Source of the DNA: Pseudodesulfovibrio portus
Lineage (GTDB): Bacteria > Desulfobacterota > Desulfovibrionia > Desulfovibrionales > Desulfovibrionaceae
DNA length: 64,000 nucleotides
Assembly (NCBI RefSeq): GCF_026000375.1
Contig: NZ_AP026708.1
Span: 560,501-624,500 of the forward strand
Direction of reading: 5' to 3'
Position numbers and translations under genes: made by a program. Below are positions 15,695-24,500 of this stretch, piece by piece (the first letter of the stretch is position 1; each line of letters opens with the position of its first letter). The notes beneath the pieces are model-generated. The model searched no databases. It had not been told where the DNA came from and was given only the letters and a program-made list of their open reading frames with translations.

Positions 15695-17017
15695 ATGACG
15701 AACGAAAAAACAATGAACCGCTGGCTGGTGGTCCCGGGGGCGATCCTCATCCAGCTCTGCCTTGGCGCGATCTATGCGTGGAGCGTTTTCACCCCGGCCC
15801 TCAAGGATGCGGGCTGGACCAAGATGGAAACGCAGATAGTGTTCGCCGTGGGCCTGGCCGTATTCGCCGTGGTCATGGTCTGGGCCGGGAAAAAGCTGGG
15901 GAGCTGGGGGCCGCGAAAGCTGACCATCGCAAGCGGCCTGGTCCTCGGCGCTGGGTACGCCCTGGCCGGACTGACGGGGGGAACGAATTTCTGGTCCCTG
16001 CTCCTCCTGATCGGCGTGGTCGGCGGCGCGGGCATCGGCATCGGCTACGTGGTGCCCATCGCCGTGGGCATGCGATGGTTCCCGGACAAGAAGGGGCTGA
16101 TCACCGGCCTGGCCGTGGCCGGATTCGGCTTCGGCGCCATGGGCTGGGTCAAGCTGGCCGGTTCCTGGGGCCACCTCATCGCCGACCTCGGATTGTCCAC
16201 CACCTTCATCATCTACGGCATCGCCTTCGCCGCCCTGGTCGTCACCGGCGGCTTTTTCATGGTCTTCCCGCCCGAAGGCTGGCTGCCGGAAGGATACACC
16301 CCACCCGTCGCCGGGACCGCAGGCAGCGACGAGGCCGTGGGCGTTTCGGGCGTCGGGATACTCCGGACCTACCAGTTCAAGCTCATCTTCCTGACCTTCG
16401 TGTTCAGCGCGGGCGCGGGGCTCATGTCCATCGGCCTGATGAAGCTCTACCCCATGGAAGCGCTCCAGGGAGCGGGATACTCCGCCGCCGAGGCCAGCGC
16501 CATCTCCGGCACGGCCATGGCCGTATTCTTCAGCCTGGCCAACGGCGTGGGCCGCATCGCCTGGGGCATGATGTCCGACCTCATGGGGCGCAAGGCATCC
16601 ATCATCATCATGACCGCCACACAGGGGCTCTGCGTCATCGCCTTCCCGACCATGGCCCAGAGCGAACTCGTCCTCTACGTGGGCGCGGCCTTCATCGGCT
16701 TCAACTTCGGCGGCAACTTCGCCCTGTTCCCGACCATGACCGCCGACATCTTCGGCGCGAAAAACGTGGGGCAGAACTATCCATTCGTCTTCCTGGCCTA
16801 CGGCGCGGGCGGCATCGGCGGCCCCATCCTCGGCGGCTTCCTGGGCGACATGGGCAACTTCCCCATGGCCTTTACCACCTGCGGCGTACTCTGCCTGGTG
16901 GGCGCGGTCCTGACCTGGCACTGCAACGCGCTGAACGCGCAGGAGCACGAGCTCACGGGGATCAAGGCCATCTCCAAACGACTGTCTCCACCGTCTTCGG
17001 GGGCGGTCGACAAATAG
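15695..17017 (+). CDS. OFA-family (oxalate/formate antiporter-like) MFS transporter
   Basis: Protein of 440 residues with 12 predicted membrane helices. The start MNRWLVVPGAILIQLCLGAI continuing to YAWSVF is the typical opening of the OFA family. The A-like loop motif WAGKKLGSWGPRK follows helix 2, and MRWFPDKKGLITGLAVAGFG is the strongly conserved OFA block. The second half repeats the layout (GRIAWGMMSDLMGRKAS). Family members exchange oxalate, formate or other small carboxylates. The neighbouring acetate symporter supports a monocarboxylate substrate, but the exact one is not readable. AAGGAG precedes the ATG. Confidence 0.88.
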   Translation: MTNEKTMNRWLVVPGAILIQLCLGAIYAWSVFTPALKDAGWTKMETQIVFAVGLAVFAVVMVWAGKKLGSWGPRKLTIASGLVLGAGYALAGLTGGTNFWSLLLLIGVVGGAGIGIGYVVPIAVGMRWFPDKKGLITGLAVAGFGFGAMGWVKLAGSWGHLIADLGLSTTFIIYGIAFAALVVTGGFFMVFPPEGWLPEGYTPPVAGTAGSDEAVGVSGVGILRTYQFKLIFLTFVFSAGAGLMSIGLMKLYPMEALQGAGYSAAEASAISGTAMAVFFSLANGVGRIAWGMMSDLMGRKASIIIMTATQGLCVIAFPTMAQSELVLYVGAAFIGFNFGGNFALFPTMTADIFGAKNVGQNYPFVFLAYGAGGIGGPILGGFLGDMGNFPMAFTTCGVLCLVGAVLTWHCNALNAQEHELTGIKAISKRLSPPSSGAVDK

Positions 17018-17035
17018 CCCCGGACGCAACGCCGG

Positions 17036-17063
17036 AAAGGGGGTGGATTCTCCGCCCCTTTTT
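17036..17063 (+). terminator. Rho-independent terminator
   Basis: A stem of 12 bp (AAAGGGGGTGGA with TCCGCCCCTTT, one G-U) around a TTC loop, ending in TTTTT, 19 bases after the OFA transporter. Confidence 0.9.
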
Positions 17064-17084
17064 GGCGAAATCCCGCCGCCCGGC

Positions 17085-17113
17085 TTGACAGTCCGGGCCT
17101 CCGTACATACTTA
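17085..17113 (+). promoter_or_regulatory. sigma-70-type promoter
   Basis: TTGACA (17085-17090), 17 bases, then TACTTA (17108-17113), 33 bases upstream of the start codon at 17147 and just past the preceding terminator. Confidence 0.65.
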
Positions 17114-17146
17114 ATGGGCCACTTCAACCCCCAAGGAGACAACCAC

Positions 17147-17482
17147 ATGAGCTATGATATCCGGCTGGCAAAGCTGGTCAGCGGCGAGATGATCGTCGGC
17201 AAGTACGACGGCGAAGGACGCAAATACGACGACCCGGCCACCATCCAGGCCATGCCCACCCAGCAGGGCACCCAGATGGTCCTGCTGCCCTTCGGCTACC
17301 CGTTCGACCAGGACATGCACGGCCAGATCTCCCTGGACCACGTCATCTTCGAATACAAAAACTGCCCCGAAGAGCTGAAGACCAAGTACATAGAAGCCCT
17401 GACCAACATCTCCATGTCCTCCGGCGGCCTCGACCTGTCCGGCCAGGGCTCCATGGGCGGTGGCGGCCTGGACCTCGGCTAG
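17147..17482 (+). CDS. small conserved protein with Gly-rich tail, unknown
   Basis: Protein of 111 residues from the ATG at 17147 with AAGGAG 8 bases upstream. It begins MSYDIRLAKLVSGEMIVGKY and reads as a small beta-rich, LSm/SH3-like domain over residues 1-85 (LPFGYPFDQDMHGQI, then VIFEYKN). It ends in a low-complexity Gly/Ser/Leu tail (GGLDLSGQGSMGGGGLDLG). No signal peptide or membrane helix. It has its own promoter and terminator, so it is a monocistronic unit. The beta-strand core plus flexible Gly tail would suit an RNA- or protein-binding adaptor, but this is a guess; the function is unknown. Confidence 0.8.
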   Translation: MSYDIRLAKLVSGEMIVGKYDGEGRKYDDPATIQAMPTQQGTQMVLLPFGYPFDQDMHGQISLDHVIFEYKNCPEELKTKYIEALTNISMSSGGLDLSGQGSMGGGGLDLG

Positions 17483-17507
17483 TATCGATCCGCGAAAACT
17501 GATATTC

Positions 17508-17545
17508 AAACGGGGCTGGTTCACAGGAGCCAACCCCGTTTTTTT
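17508..17545 (+). terminator. Rho-independent terminator
   Basis: AAACGGGG and CCCCGTTT form the stem base, with an inner TGG/CCA extension, followed by further T residues. It sits 17 bases before the radical SAM start, so that gene must either use read-through or a promoter in this short gap. Confidence 0.85.
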
Positions 17546-17561
17546 GCGAGACACAAAGCAG

Positions 17562-20084
17562 ATGAAAGAACTCCTCCCGATCCTCCCCCGACCCACCCGC
17601 TACCTGGGCAGCGAATGGGGCACCACCATCAAGGACCCGGCAACGGTCACCGTGCGCTGCGCGCTGGCCTTCCCGGACATGTACGAGGTGGGCATGTCCT
17701 ATCTGGGTCAGAAGATCCTCTACAGGGCGGTCAACGTCACCCCCCGGTTCTGGGCCGAGCGGGTGTTCACCCCCTGCCGTGAGACCGCCGCCATCCTGCG
17801 CGAGCACGGCGCATCCCTGGCCACCCTGGAGTCCGACACGCCGCTTTCCGACATGGACGCCGTGGCCTTCAGCCTGACCCATGAACTCTGCTACACCAAC
17901 GTCCTGTACCTGCTCGACCTGGCGCACATCCCCTTCCGGGCGGTCGACCGGGACGCAAGCCATCCGCTGATCATCGCGGGCGGCGGCGTGACCTTCAACG
18001 CCGAGCCCATGGCCCCGTTCTTCGACGCCATGGTCATCGGCGACGGCGAGGAATCCCTGCCCGCCATCCTCGAAGCCGTCGAGCAGGCCAAAAAAGACGA
18101 TATTTCCCGCAGCGATCTCCTCGACAGCCTGACCGCCATCCCCGGCGTGTACATCCCCTCGCTCTTCGAGGACCAGGGACCGGGCCAGCCGTACAAGCCG
18201 CTGAAACCGGGCTACGAGACCGTGGAAAAGGCCGTGGTTGACGACCTCAACCGGACTCCCTTCCCCACAAACCAGCCCATCCCCTTCGGCGCGGTCCACG
18301 ACCGGCTGACCATGGAGATCGCTCGCGGCTGCACGCGCGGCTGCCGTTTCTGCCAGGCGGGCATGATCTACCGCCCGGTGCGCGAACGCTCCCTGGATGA
18401 GTTGGACCGCATCCTGTCCGAAGGGCTGGAGCAGACCGGGTACGAGGAGACGTCCATGCTGTCGCTCTCGACCGGCGATTTCTCCGGCCTGGACACGCTC
18501 TTCACCCGCAGCTTCGACAAATGTGCCAGCGAACAGATTTCCATCTCCCTGCCCTCCCTGCGCGTGGGATCCCTGTCCGCGCCCATCATGGAGCGCATCT
18601 CGTCCATCCGCCGCACCGGCGCAACCCTGGCCCCGGAAGCGGGCAGCCAGCGCATGCGCGACGTGATCAACAAGGGCGTGACCGAGGAAGGCTTGCTGAA
18701 ACACGTCAAGCTGCTGTTCGACAACGGCTGGCAGGGCGTGAAGCTCTATTTCATGATCGGCCTGCCCACCGAGACCGATGAGGACCTGGACGCCATCCTG
18801 GATCTCTGCCTGAAAGTGCGCGACGTGGCCGGGCCGCACATAAAACGGCTCCAGGTCTCGGCGGCGGTGTCCCCCTTCGTGCCCAAGCCCCAGACCCCGT
18901 TCCAGTGGGAGCCGCAGATCAGCTATGAGGAAATCCTGCGCCGGGTCCACTACCTGCGCGACCGGTTCCGCCAGCACAAACGGGTCAACGTCAAGTACCA
19001 CGAGCCGGAGATGACCTCCCTGGAGGGCGTATTCTCCCGTGGCGACCGGCGGCTGGCCGACGTGGTGGAACGGGCCTACGCCAAGGGTGCGCTCTTCTCC
19101 TCATGGAAAGACCACCTGCGGCTGGAACCCTACCGCAAGGCCATGGACGAGGCCAGGCTGTCCTGGGACGAATTCACCGGCCCGCGCGACGTGGACGCCT
19201 CCCTGCCCTGGGACCATCTCTCCTGCGGGCTGACCAAGAAATTCCTGCTCACGGAACGGGAACGCGCCCTGGGCGGCAAGATCACGGACGACTGCCGGTA
19301 CGGGGCCTGCCGCAATTGCGGGGTGTGCGAATTCGACGGCCACGTGTCCACCCTGGAGGCCCAGAAGGACGTCAAGGACATCCGGCCCAAGCTGGTCTTT
19401 CCACAGCGGGACCAGGAAGGCGAACAGCCGCCCTATTCCGTGAAGAAGCCGGACCTGACGGTGAAGGGGTCCCACTTCCGGCTGTGGTTCGAAAAGACCG
19501 GCCCGGCCGCCTACCTGAGCCAACTGGAGCTCCAGGCCGTGTTCGAACGCGCTTTCCGCCGGGCCAGGCTGCCCCTGGCCTTTTCCGCCGGGTTCCACCC
19601 CATGCCGAGGCTCTCCTTCGGCAAGGCCCTGCCCGTGGGCGTGGAGAGCCGGGCCGAATGGATAAACGTTTTCTTCCGCGAGGATTTCGACCCCGCCGAG
19701 GTGGTCCACAGGCTGGCGGCGACCATGCCCGAGGGGTTGCGCCCGTTCAAGGCGGACCGGCTGTCCATGGGCAAGAAGCAGCCACAGTCCGTGGAGGAGG
19801 TCTTCGAACTCCGCCCGGCCAAAGATGAGGAGACCTGGCGCGACCAGTGGAAATCGTTCATGGAAAAGGACGAATTCCTCATCGAAAAGAAAACCAAGAA
19901 AGGCAAACTCAAGCAGGTGAACATCCGGCCCATGGTCAAGGAAATGGCCGAATCCGACGACGGCCTGGTCCTGACCCTGGACTGGCGGGAGCAATACATG
20001 AGCCCGCTGACGCTCTGCCGGCACGTCATGCCCGGGGCAACCCTCCTGGACTTCGCCCTGACCAAGACCGCCCAGCGGTTCTGA
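17562..20084 (+). CDS. TIGR03960-type B12-binding-like radical SAM protein with DUF2344 domain
   Basis: Protein of 840 residues from the ATG at 17562 (MKELLPILPR). Residues about 20-230 form the N-terminal B12-binding-like region (ALAFPDMYEVGMSYLG, SDMDAVAFSLTHELCYTN). The radical SAM domain follows with C257, C261 and C264 in CTRGCRFC for the [4Fe-4S] cluster, then GSQRMRDVINKGV. A second cluster C578-x4-C583-x2-C586-x2-C589 could hold iron-sulfur or zinc. The last 200 residues are a DUF2344 domain (RLWFEKTGPAAYLSQLELQ, SFGKALPVGVES). The fusion is usual for this family, whose substrate is not established to my knowledge. No ribosome-site consensus is strong here, and a terminator lies just upstream. 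Confidence 0.9.
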   Translation: MKELLPILPRPTRYLGSEWGTTIKDPATVTVRCALAFPDMYEVGMSYLGQKILYRAVNVTPRFWAERVFTPCRETAAILREHGASLATLESDTPLSDMDAVAFSLTHELCYTNVLYLLDLAHIPFRAVDRDASHPLIIAGGGVTFNAEPMAPFFDAMVIGDGEESLPAILEAVEQAKKDDISRSDLLDSLTAIPGVYIPSLFEDQGPGQPYKPLKPGYETVEKAVVDDLNRTPFPTNQPIPFGAVHDRLTMEIARGCTRGCRFCQAGMIYRPVRERSLDELDRILSEGLEQTGYEETSMLSLSTGDFSGLDTLFTRSFDKCASEQISISLPSLRVGSLSAPIMERISSIRRTGATLAPEAGSQRMRDVINKGVTEEGLLKHVKLLFDNGWQGVKLYFMIGLPTETDEDLDAILDLCLKVRDVAGPHIKRLQVSAAVSPFVPKPQTPFQWEPQISYEEILRRVHYLRDRFRQHKRVNVKYHEPEMTSLEGVFSRGDRRLADVVERAYAKGALFSSWKDHLRLEPYRKAMDEARLSWDEFTGPRDVDASLPWDHLSCGLTKKFLLTERERALGGKITDDCRYGACRNCGVCEFDGHVSTLEAQKDVKDIRPKLVFPQRDQEGEQPPYSVKKPDLTVKGSHFRLWFEKTGPAAYLSQLELQAVFERAFRRARLPLAFSAGFHPMPRLSFGKALPVGVESRAEWINVFFREDFDPAEVVHRLAATMPEGLRPFKADRLSMGKKQPQSVEEVFELRPAKDEETWRDQWKSFMEKDEFLIEKKTKKGKLKQVNIRPMVKEMAESDDGLVLTLDWREQYMSPLTLCRHVMPGATLLDFALTKTAQRF

Positions 20085-20114
20085 TCCGACCCCGGACACC
20101 GATCCCGCAAGAAA

Positions 20115-20147
20115 AAGCCGCCGCGCATTCCCGATACGCGGCGGCTT
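20115..20147. terminator. bidirectional terminator
   Basis: An 11-bp perfect stem AAGCCGCCGCG/CGCGGCGGCTT with an 11-base loop lies between converging genes. On the minus strand it is followed by TTTTT, ending the sulfotransferase transcript. On the + strand the T run is slightly further on. Confidence 0.85.
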
Positions 20148-20180
20148 CTGCCTTTTTCCCGAAAGAACGATTTCCGATGG

Positions 20181-21008
20181 CTACTTGGCGTTGACGATGG
20201 CCCCCTGCTCGAGACCGGCCTGCAGGTTGACCATTTCGGCCACATGCTGGAACCGCTCGTTGACCTTGGTGAACAGGCGCAGATCGGACTGGAATCCGCT
20301 TCCCATTGCCTGCACCCTGCGGTCGAACTCCAGAACCGCCATCTCATAGAGCCGCACATCCAGCCGGTTGTATTCGGCTATGACGTCCAGTTCGGCCGGG
20401 GTGACGATCCGATCCGCATCGACGGCCCGCACGTTTTGCCGCTCGTAGAAGGTCTCGCTGAATCCAGCCGTTGCTGCCAGCATGAGCAGGCTCTCGTCGA
20501 ACCGCTCCAGGATGCCGAAACAGGCGAACCGCTCGGAGAGATGGTGCCAGGCAGTCCTCAGCCTTTCGCCGGGGGAATGGGACTTGGTGCCCGACAGGGA
20601 ATTGGTCATGTTGTTGGAGCCGCGCCGCCTGAGCACCCCGATGTCGGAGGTGACGTAATCGATCAGCGACACGTTGTTCTCGTTGAGATATTTGTGGAGA
20701 TGGCTCTTGGGCCACCGCTTGAGGAAGAAATACTCCGAGATCACCCGCTGCACGGGGTCGCGCAGGAAGGTGAACATGCGCACGGGCACAGGGCCGTCGA
20801 GCAGTTCGTCGTAATCCTGGACAAAGATGTGCCCGCGGATCAGATCGTACTCCGCCAGTCCGTCGTAGGTTATGTCCCGGATGGCCCGGTGCTGTTCCGC
20901 AGTGTACAGATCGAGGACGGACCCCGGGGCGAAATTGGCGTCCAGGACAGCATTCAGCGTGGTCCCGGCGGTCTTGGGGATGTGCAGGAAAAGCAGGGGA
21001 GAGGCCAT
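20181..21008 (-). CDS. sulfotransferase family 2 protein
   Basis: Protein of 275 residues. The PAPS-binding signatures are clear. The 5'-phosphosulfate loop LHIPKTAGTT lies at residues 8-17, and the 3'-phosphate motif is FLRDPVQRVISEYFF. Enzymes of this family move a sulfo group from 3'-phosphoadenylylsulfate to sugar or other hydroxyls. It probably modifies a surface polysaccharide or glycoprotein, which would fit the glycosyltransferases elsewhere in the window. GGAG lies 6 bases before the ATG. It converges on the radical SAM gene and has no obvious operon partner. The acceptor is unknown. Confidence 0.9.
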   Translation of the reverse strand: MASPLLFLHIPKTAGTTLNAVLDANFAPGSVLDLYTAEQHRAIRDITYDGLAEYDLIRGHIFVQDYDELLDGPVPVRMFTFLRDPVQRVISEYFFLKRWPKSHLHKYLNENNVSLIDYVTSDIGVLRRRGSNNMTNSLSGTKSHSPGERLRTAWHHLSERFACFGILERFDESLLMLAATAGFSETFYERQNVRAVDADRIVTPAELDVIAEYNRLDVRLYEMAVLEFDRRVQAMGSGFQSDLRLFTKVNERFQHVAEMVNLQAGLEQGAIVNAK

Positions 21009-21079
21009 TGATGCTCCGGATTCGGGTTGCGAAGGTTTCCCTCCTCATCGTCACAATTCCGGATTCGGTTTAGATGCGA

Positions 21080-21499
21080 TCAGAAAAGGATGCCCGAGCT
21101 CCCGCCCACCAGGACCCGCACCGTGCGGTAGACGTCCTCCGGCCCACCGGCTGCCGGGCGCATCTTCACGTTCACGTCGCCCGCCCCGTCGGCCAGGCCG
21201 GTGAACAGGTAACGCACGCGCGGCTCGCCGCCATCCTCGTATTCAAGATACCGCTCCATGCGAAACAACGCCGGATCAAATGAAGCACCCGTGAGGACGT
21301 AGACGCCGTCGACCGGGTACGGTACGTCCACCCCGAACGCCTCGCCCTTTTCCACTGCGATTTCGGCCTCATAGTCGTCATCGAGGAAAACGACGTCCGC
21401 CACCTCCAAACCGACGTCGTCGGAATATCCACCAAAACAACCGGGCAAAGTTAGAATAAAAGTCGCCAAAATGATAAATCTGCAAACTTTCATGAACAT
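21080..21499 (-). CDS. small lipoprotein, unknown function
   Basis: Protein of 139 residues. The signal peptide MFMKVCRFIILATFILTLPGC ends in a lipobox with LPGC (Cys21), and Gly/Ser follow, so it is exported and lipid-anchored. The start at 21499 has AAGGA 6 bases upstream. The mature part is short, acidic and beta-rich (VFLDDDYEAEIAVEKGEAFGV, cut here at AEIAVEKG; VRYLFTGLADGAGDVNV), reading like a single Ig-like or carboxypeptidase-regulatory-like sandwich. No family was recognised. It has no operon partner and is divergent from the peptide transporter. Confidence 0.78.
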   Translation of the reverse strand: MFMKVCRFIILATFILTLPGCFGGYSDDVGLEVADVVFLDDDYEAEIAVEKGEAFGVDVPYPVDGVYVLTGASFDPALFRMERYLEYEDGGEPRVRYLFTGLADGAGDVNVKMRPAAGGPEDVYRTVRVLVGGSSGILF

Positions 21500-21605
21500 A
21501 ATTCATCCTTAAAGACGTTAAGGCATATCCCATTCCACTATTGTTAAAACAAAATGAAAAGTGTATGCATAGCGTGATTTTGTCCGCTCCTTCTTACGCC
21601 CTGTT

Positions 21606-21626
21606 CCGGGGTTCAAGCAACCCCGG
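21606..21626 (+). other. hairpin in the dpp leader region
   Basis: CCGGGGTT, loop CAAGC, AACCCCGG: an 8-bp perfect stem lies 100 bases before the substrate-binding protein gene and upstream of the short reading frame at 21675. There is no T tail. It is part of an apparently structured 5' leader. Confidence 0.45.
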
Positions 21627-21674
21627 ATGAGCAAGACCGGGCGGGCATATCCGTCCCATGGACGGAGGAGAGGT

Positions 21675-21707
21675 ATGGAAAGCGCCACTGTTGGCGTAAC
21701 TGGTTAA
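21675..21707 (+). CDS. possible 10-residue upstream peptide of the dpp operon
   Basis: ATG at 21675 follows a very strong ribosome site (GGAGGAGAGGT) and opens a frame of 10 codons, MESATVGVTG, ending in TAA at 21705, 18 bases before the substrate-binding protein gene. The site is as good as that of the real gene downstream. It could be a regulatory upstream frame or simply an mRNA ribosome stand-by site. There is no amino-acid bias pointing to attenuation. Confidence 0.4.
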   Translation: MESATVGVTG

Positions 21708-21725
21708 ATTTATGGAGGAATCAAT

Positions 21726-23348
21726 ATGAAACTGTCGACGTTCAAGTCCGCCGGCAAATTCTCTCTGCTGTTGCTCACCCTGATCGTGGCTCTGATGCTG
21801 GTCGGTTGCGGTGGCGAAGAGAAAAAAGAAGCCGAAAAAGCCGCTCCGGCTCCGGAGGCCCCTGCCAAAGTCACCCTGAAACTCGCCATGGATGCCGATC
21901 CCGTCTCCCTGGACCCCCATGTCCAGCTGTCCGGCGGCATGCTGCAGTACTCCCACATGGTTTTCGACTCCCTGGTGCGCTACGACCAGGACATGAATTT
22001 CGTGCCGCGCCTTGCTGAAAAGTGGGAACGCATCGACGACCTGACCATGCGCTTTTACCTGCGCAAGGGCGTCAAGTTCCACTCCGGCAACGACTTCACC
22101 GCCGAAGACGTGGTCTTCACCATCGACCGCCTGAAGAAATCCGACGACTACAAAGGTCTGTTCGAACCCTTCGTCGGCGCGACCGTCGTGGATACCCACA
22201 CCGTGGACCTGGTCACCAAGAAGCCTTACGGCCTGGTGCTCAACATGGCCACCTACGTCTTCCCCATGGACAAGATGTTCTACTCCGGCACCGACGACAA
22301 GGGCAAAGCCAAGGACCTGATCATCAAGACCGACTACTCCTTTGCCAACGAGAACGAATCCGGCACCGGCCCGTTCGTCGTCACCCAGCGTGAGCAGGGC
22401 GTGAAGACCGTCTTCACCCGCTTTGCCGACTACTGGGACAAGAACGGCAACATCGAGGAAATCGTCCTCTCCCCGATCAAGAACGACGCCACCCGCGTGG
22501 CAGCCCTGCTGTCCGGTGATGTCGACTTCATCATGCCCGTGCCGCCTCAGGACCTGGACCGCATCAAGTCCACCGACGGCTTGAAGCTGATCACCATGTC
22601 CGGTTCCCGCATCATCACCTTCCAGCTCAACCAGCAGCGCAACCCGGCCCTGGCCGACGCCAAGGTCCGCCAGGCCATGGCCTATGCCTATGACAACAAC
22701 GGCGTTGTCGAAAAGATCATGAAGGGCTTCGCAACCGCTGCCAGCCAGATGTCCCCCAAGGGCTACGTCGGCCACAACGAGAACCTGCCCCTGCGCTTCG
22801 ACCTCGAAAAAGCCAAGGCCCTGATGGCCGAATCCGGCTACCCCGATGGCTTCGAGGCCACCATGATCGCCCCGAACAACCGCTACGTGAACGACGAGAA
22901 GATCGCCGAGGCCTTCGTCTCCATGATGTCCAAGATCGGCATCAAGATCTCGCTGAAGACCATGCCCAAGGCCCAGTACTGGGATGAGTTCGACGCCCAG
23001 GCCGCCGACATCCAGATGATCGGCTGGCACTCCGACACCGAGGACTCCGGCAACTTCTACGAGTTCCTGTCCATGTGTCGCAACGCCGAGACCGGCTACG
23101 GCCAGTACAACTCCGGCAACTACTGCAACGCAAGAGTCGACGAACTGACCCTGGCCGCCCAGACCGAGACCGACCCGGCCAAGCGCGCAGCCGATTGCCA
23201 GGAAGTGGAAAAGATTCAGTACGACGAAGCCGGCTTCATTCCGCTGCACTGGCAGAATCTGTCCTGGGCCTCCAAGTCCGGCATGAACACCGAAGAAATC
23301 GTGAATGTCATGAACTTCCCGTACTTCGGAGACCTGGTCATCAAGTAG
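21726..23348 (+). CDS. ABC transporter substrate-binding lipoprotein, Dpp/Opp family 5
   Basis: Protein of 540 residues. The signal peptide ends in LVGC with Cys28 as lipid anchor, then an acidic linker (EEKKEAEKAAPAPEAP). The mature part is a family 5 solute-binding protein: SLDPHVQLSGGMLQYS, LRKGVKFHSGNDFTAEDVVF, and late DEAGFIPLHWQNLSWA. Such proteins capture di- or oligopeptides, sometimes nickel or other ligands, in the periplasm. Ser/Asp-rich specificity residues cannot be resolved by eye. GGAGG precedes the start. Permeases and ATPases follow after an intra-operon terminator, a common way to keep the binding protein in excess. Confidence 0.93.
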   Translation: MKLSTFKSAGKFSLLLLTLIVALMLVGCGGEEKKEAEKAAPAPEAPAKVTLKLAMDADPVSLDPHVQLSGGMLQYSHMVFDSLVRYDQDMNFVPRLAEKWERIDDLTMRFYLRKGVKFHSGNDFTAEDVVFTIDRLKKSDDYKGLFEPFVGATVVDTHTVDLVTKKPYGLVLNMATYVFPMDKMFYSGTDDKGKAKDLIIKTDYSFANENESGTGPFVVTQREQGVKTVFTRFADYWDKNGNIEEIVLSPIKNDATRVAALLSGDVDFIMPVPPQDLDRIKSTDGLKLITMSGSRIITFQLNQQRNPALADAKVRQAMAYAYDNNGVVEKIMKGFATAASQMSPKGYVGHNENLPLRFDLEKAKALMAESGYPDGFEATMIAPNNRYVNDEKIAEAFVSMMSKIGIKISLKTMPKAQYWDEFDAQAADIQMIGWHSDTEDSGNFYEFLSMCRNAETGYGQYNSGNYCNARVDELTLAAQTETDPAKRAADCQEVEKIQYDEAGFIPLHWQNLSWASKSGMNTEEIVNVMNFPYFGDLVIK

Positions 23349-23385
23349 GGACAATCACCACTTGCCTTGACGGAAAAATAACAAT

Positions 23386-23421
23386 AAAGGGGAACCCCGG
23401 CCTCGGCCTGGGTTCCCCTTT
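23386..23421 (+). terminator. intra-operon terminator after the binding protein
   Basis: A 12-bp stem AAAGGGGAACCC/GGGTTCCCCTTT with an inner GGCC-TC-GGCC extension. Only TTT follows, so termination is probably partial and sets a high ratio of binding protein to membrane components. Confidence 0.85.
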
Positions 23422-23521
23422 CACCTGACAGGCGTCTACTGGTGCCTGATTAAAAAAGACCAGTAAAACCAATACCGGCCACAATCCCGTGCCCGGGAAA
23501 CACAAGCGTCAACGAGTCAAC

Positions 23522-24499
23522 ATGTTTGCATTCACCGTAAAGCGAATCATACAGGCCGTGATCGTCATGCTGATCATCAGCTTCATCGGATTCGCCATCA
23601 AGCACAATTTCGGCGACCCGATCCGCGATCTCGTGGGCCAGCGCGTCACCCCTGCGGAGCGGGCCCAGATCAGAGAACGCCTCGGGCTCAACGACCCGTT
23701 CATGGTCCAGTACGTCCGCTTCCTGGGCGATGCCATCCAGGGCGATCTCGGCCAGAGCTATTTCTTCAAGAAGCCCGCCGCCGAAGTCATCGTCAAGAAA
23801 GCTCCCGCCACCATCGAGCTGGTCTTCTGCGCCGCCATGATCATCGTGGTCCTGTCCGTCCCGCTGGGCATCCACGCCGCCATCAAGCCAAAAAGCCTGT
23901 TGTCGCGGTTCGTCATGGGCGGGTCCATCGTCGGGGTGTCCATGCCCGTCTTCCTGACGGCCATTCTCCTTATATATATTTTCTCGGTGGAACTGCACTG
24001 GCTGCCATCCTACGGCCGGGGCGAAACCGTCCAGCTGTTCGGCTGGTGGGATTCCGGGCTGGTGACCCTCGACGGTCTCAAGCACCTGATCATGCCGTCC
24101 ATCGCGCTCTCCTCCATCATGCTCCCGCTGTTCATCCGCCTGATCCGATCCGAGATGATGGAAGTGCTGGAAAGCGAATACGTCAAATACGCCTGGGCCA
24201 AGGGCCTCAAGCCCCGCCGCGTCTGGCTGGTCCACGCCTTCAAGAACACCCTGCTCCCGGTCATCACCGTGGGCGGCGTTCAGCTCGGCATCATGGTGGC
24301 CTTCACCATCCTGACCGAGACGGTCTTCCAGTGGCAGGGCATGGGGTCCATGTTCATCGAGTCCGTGGAGCGCTCCGACACCTCGCTGATGGTCGCCTAC
24401 CTCGTGTTCGTGGGCATCGTCTTCGTGCTCGTCAATACCCTCGTGGACATCATCTACGGCCTGGTCAATCCCACGGTCCGCGTGGCGGGGAGGCAATAG
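23522..24499 (+). CDS. peptide ABC transporter permease, DppB type
   Basis: Protein of 325 residues from the ATG at 23522 (MFAFTVKRIIQAVIVMLIIS), the typical DppB opening. Six membrane helices. The N-terminal periplasmic stretch has RERLGLNDPFMVQYVRFLG, and the EAA-type ATPase contact loop is EYVKYAWAKGLKPRRVWLVH. It is normal in length. Its partner permease begins one base after the stop. The ribosome site is weak (ACGAG). Confidence 0.93.
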   Translation: MFAFTVKRIIQAVIVMLIISFIGFAIKHNFGDPIRDLVGQRVTPAERAQIRERLGLNDPFMVQYVRFLGDAIQGDLGQSYFFKKPAAEVIVKKAPATIELVFCAAMIIVVLSVPLGIHAAIKPKSLLSRFVMGGSIVGVSMPVFLTAILLIYIFSVELHWLPSYGRGETVQLFGWWDSGLVTLDGLKHLIMPSIALSSIMLPLFIRLIRSEMMEVLESEYVKYAWAKGLKPRRVWLVHAFKNTLLPVITVGGVQLGIMVAFTILTETVFQWQGMGSMFIESVERSDTSLMVAYLVFVGIVFVLVNTLVDIIYGLVNPTVRVAGRQ

Positions 24500-24500
24500 C

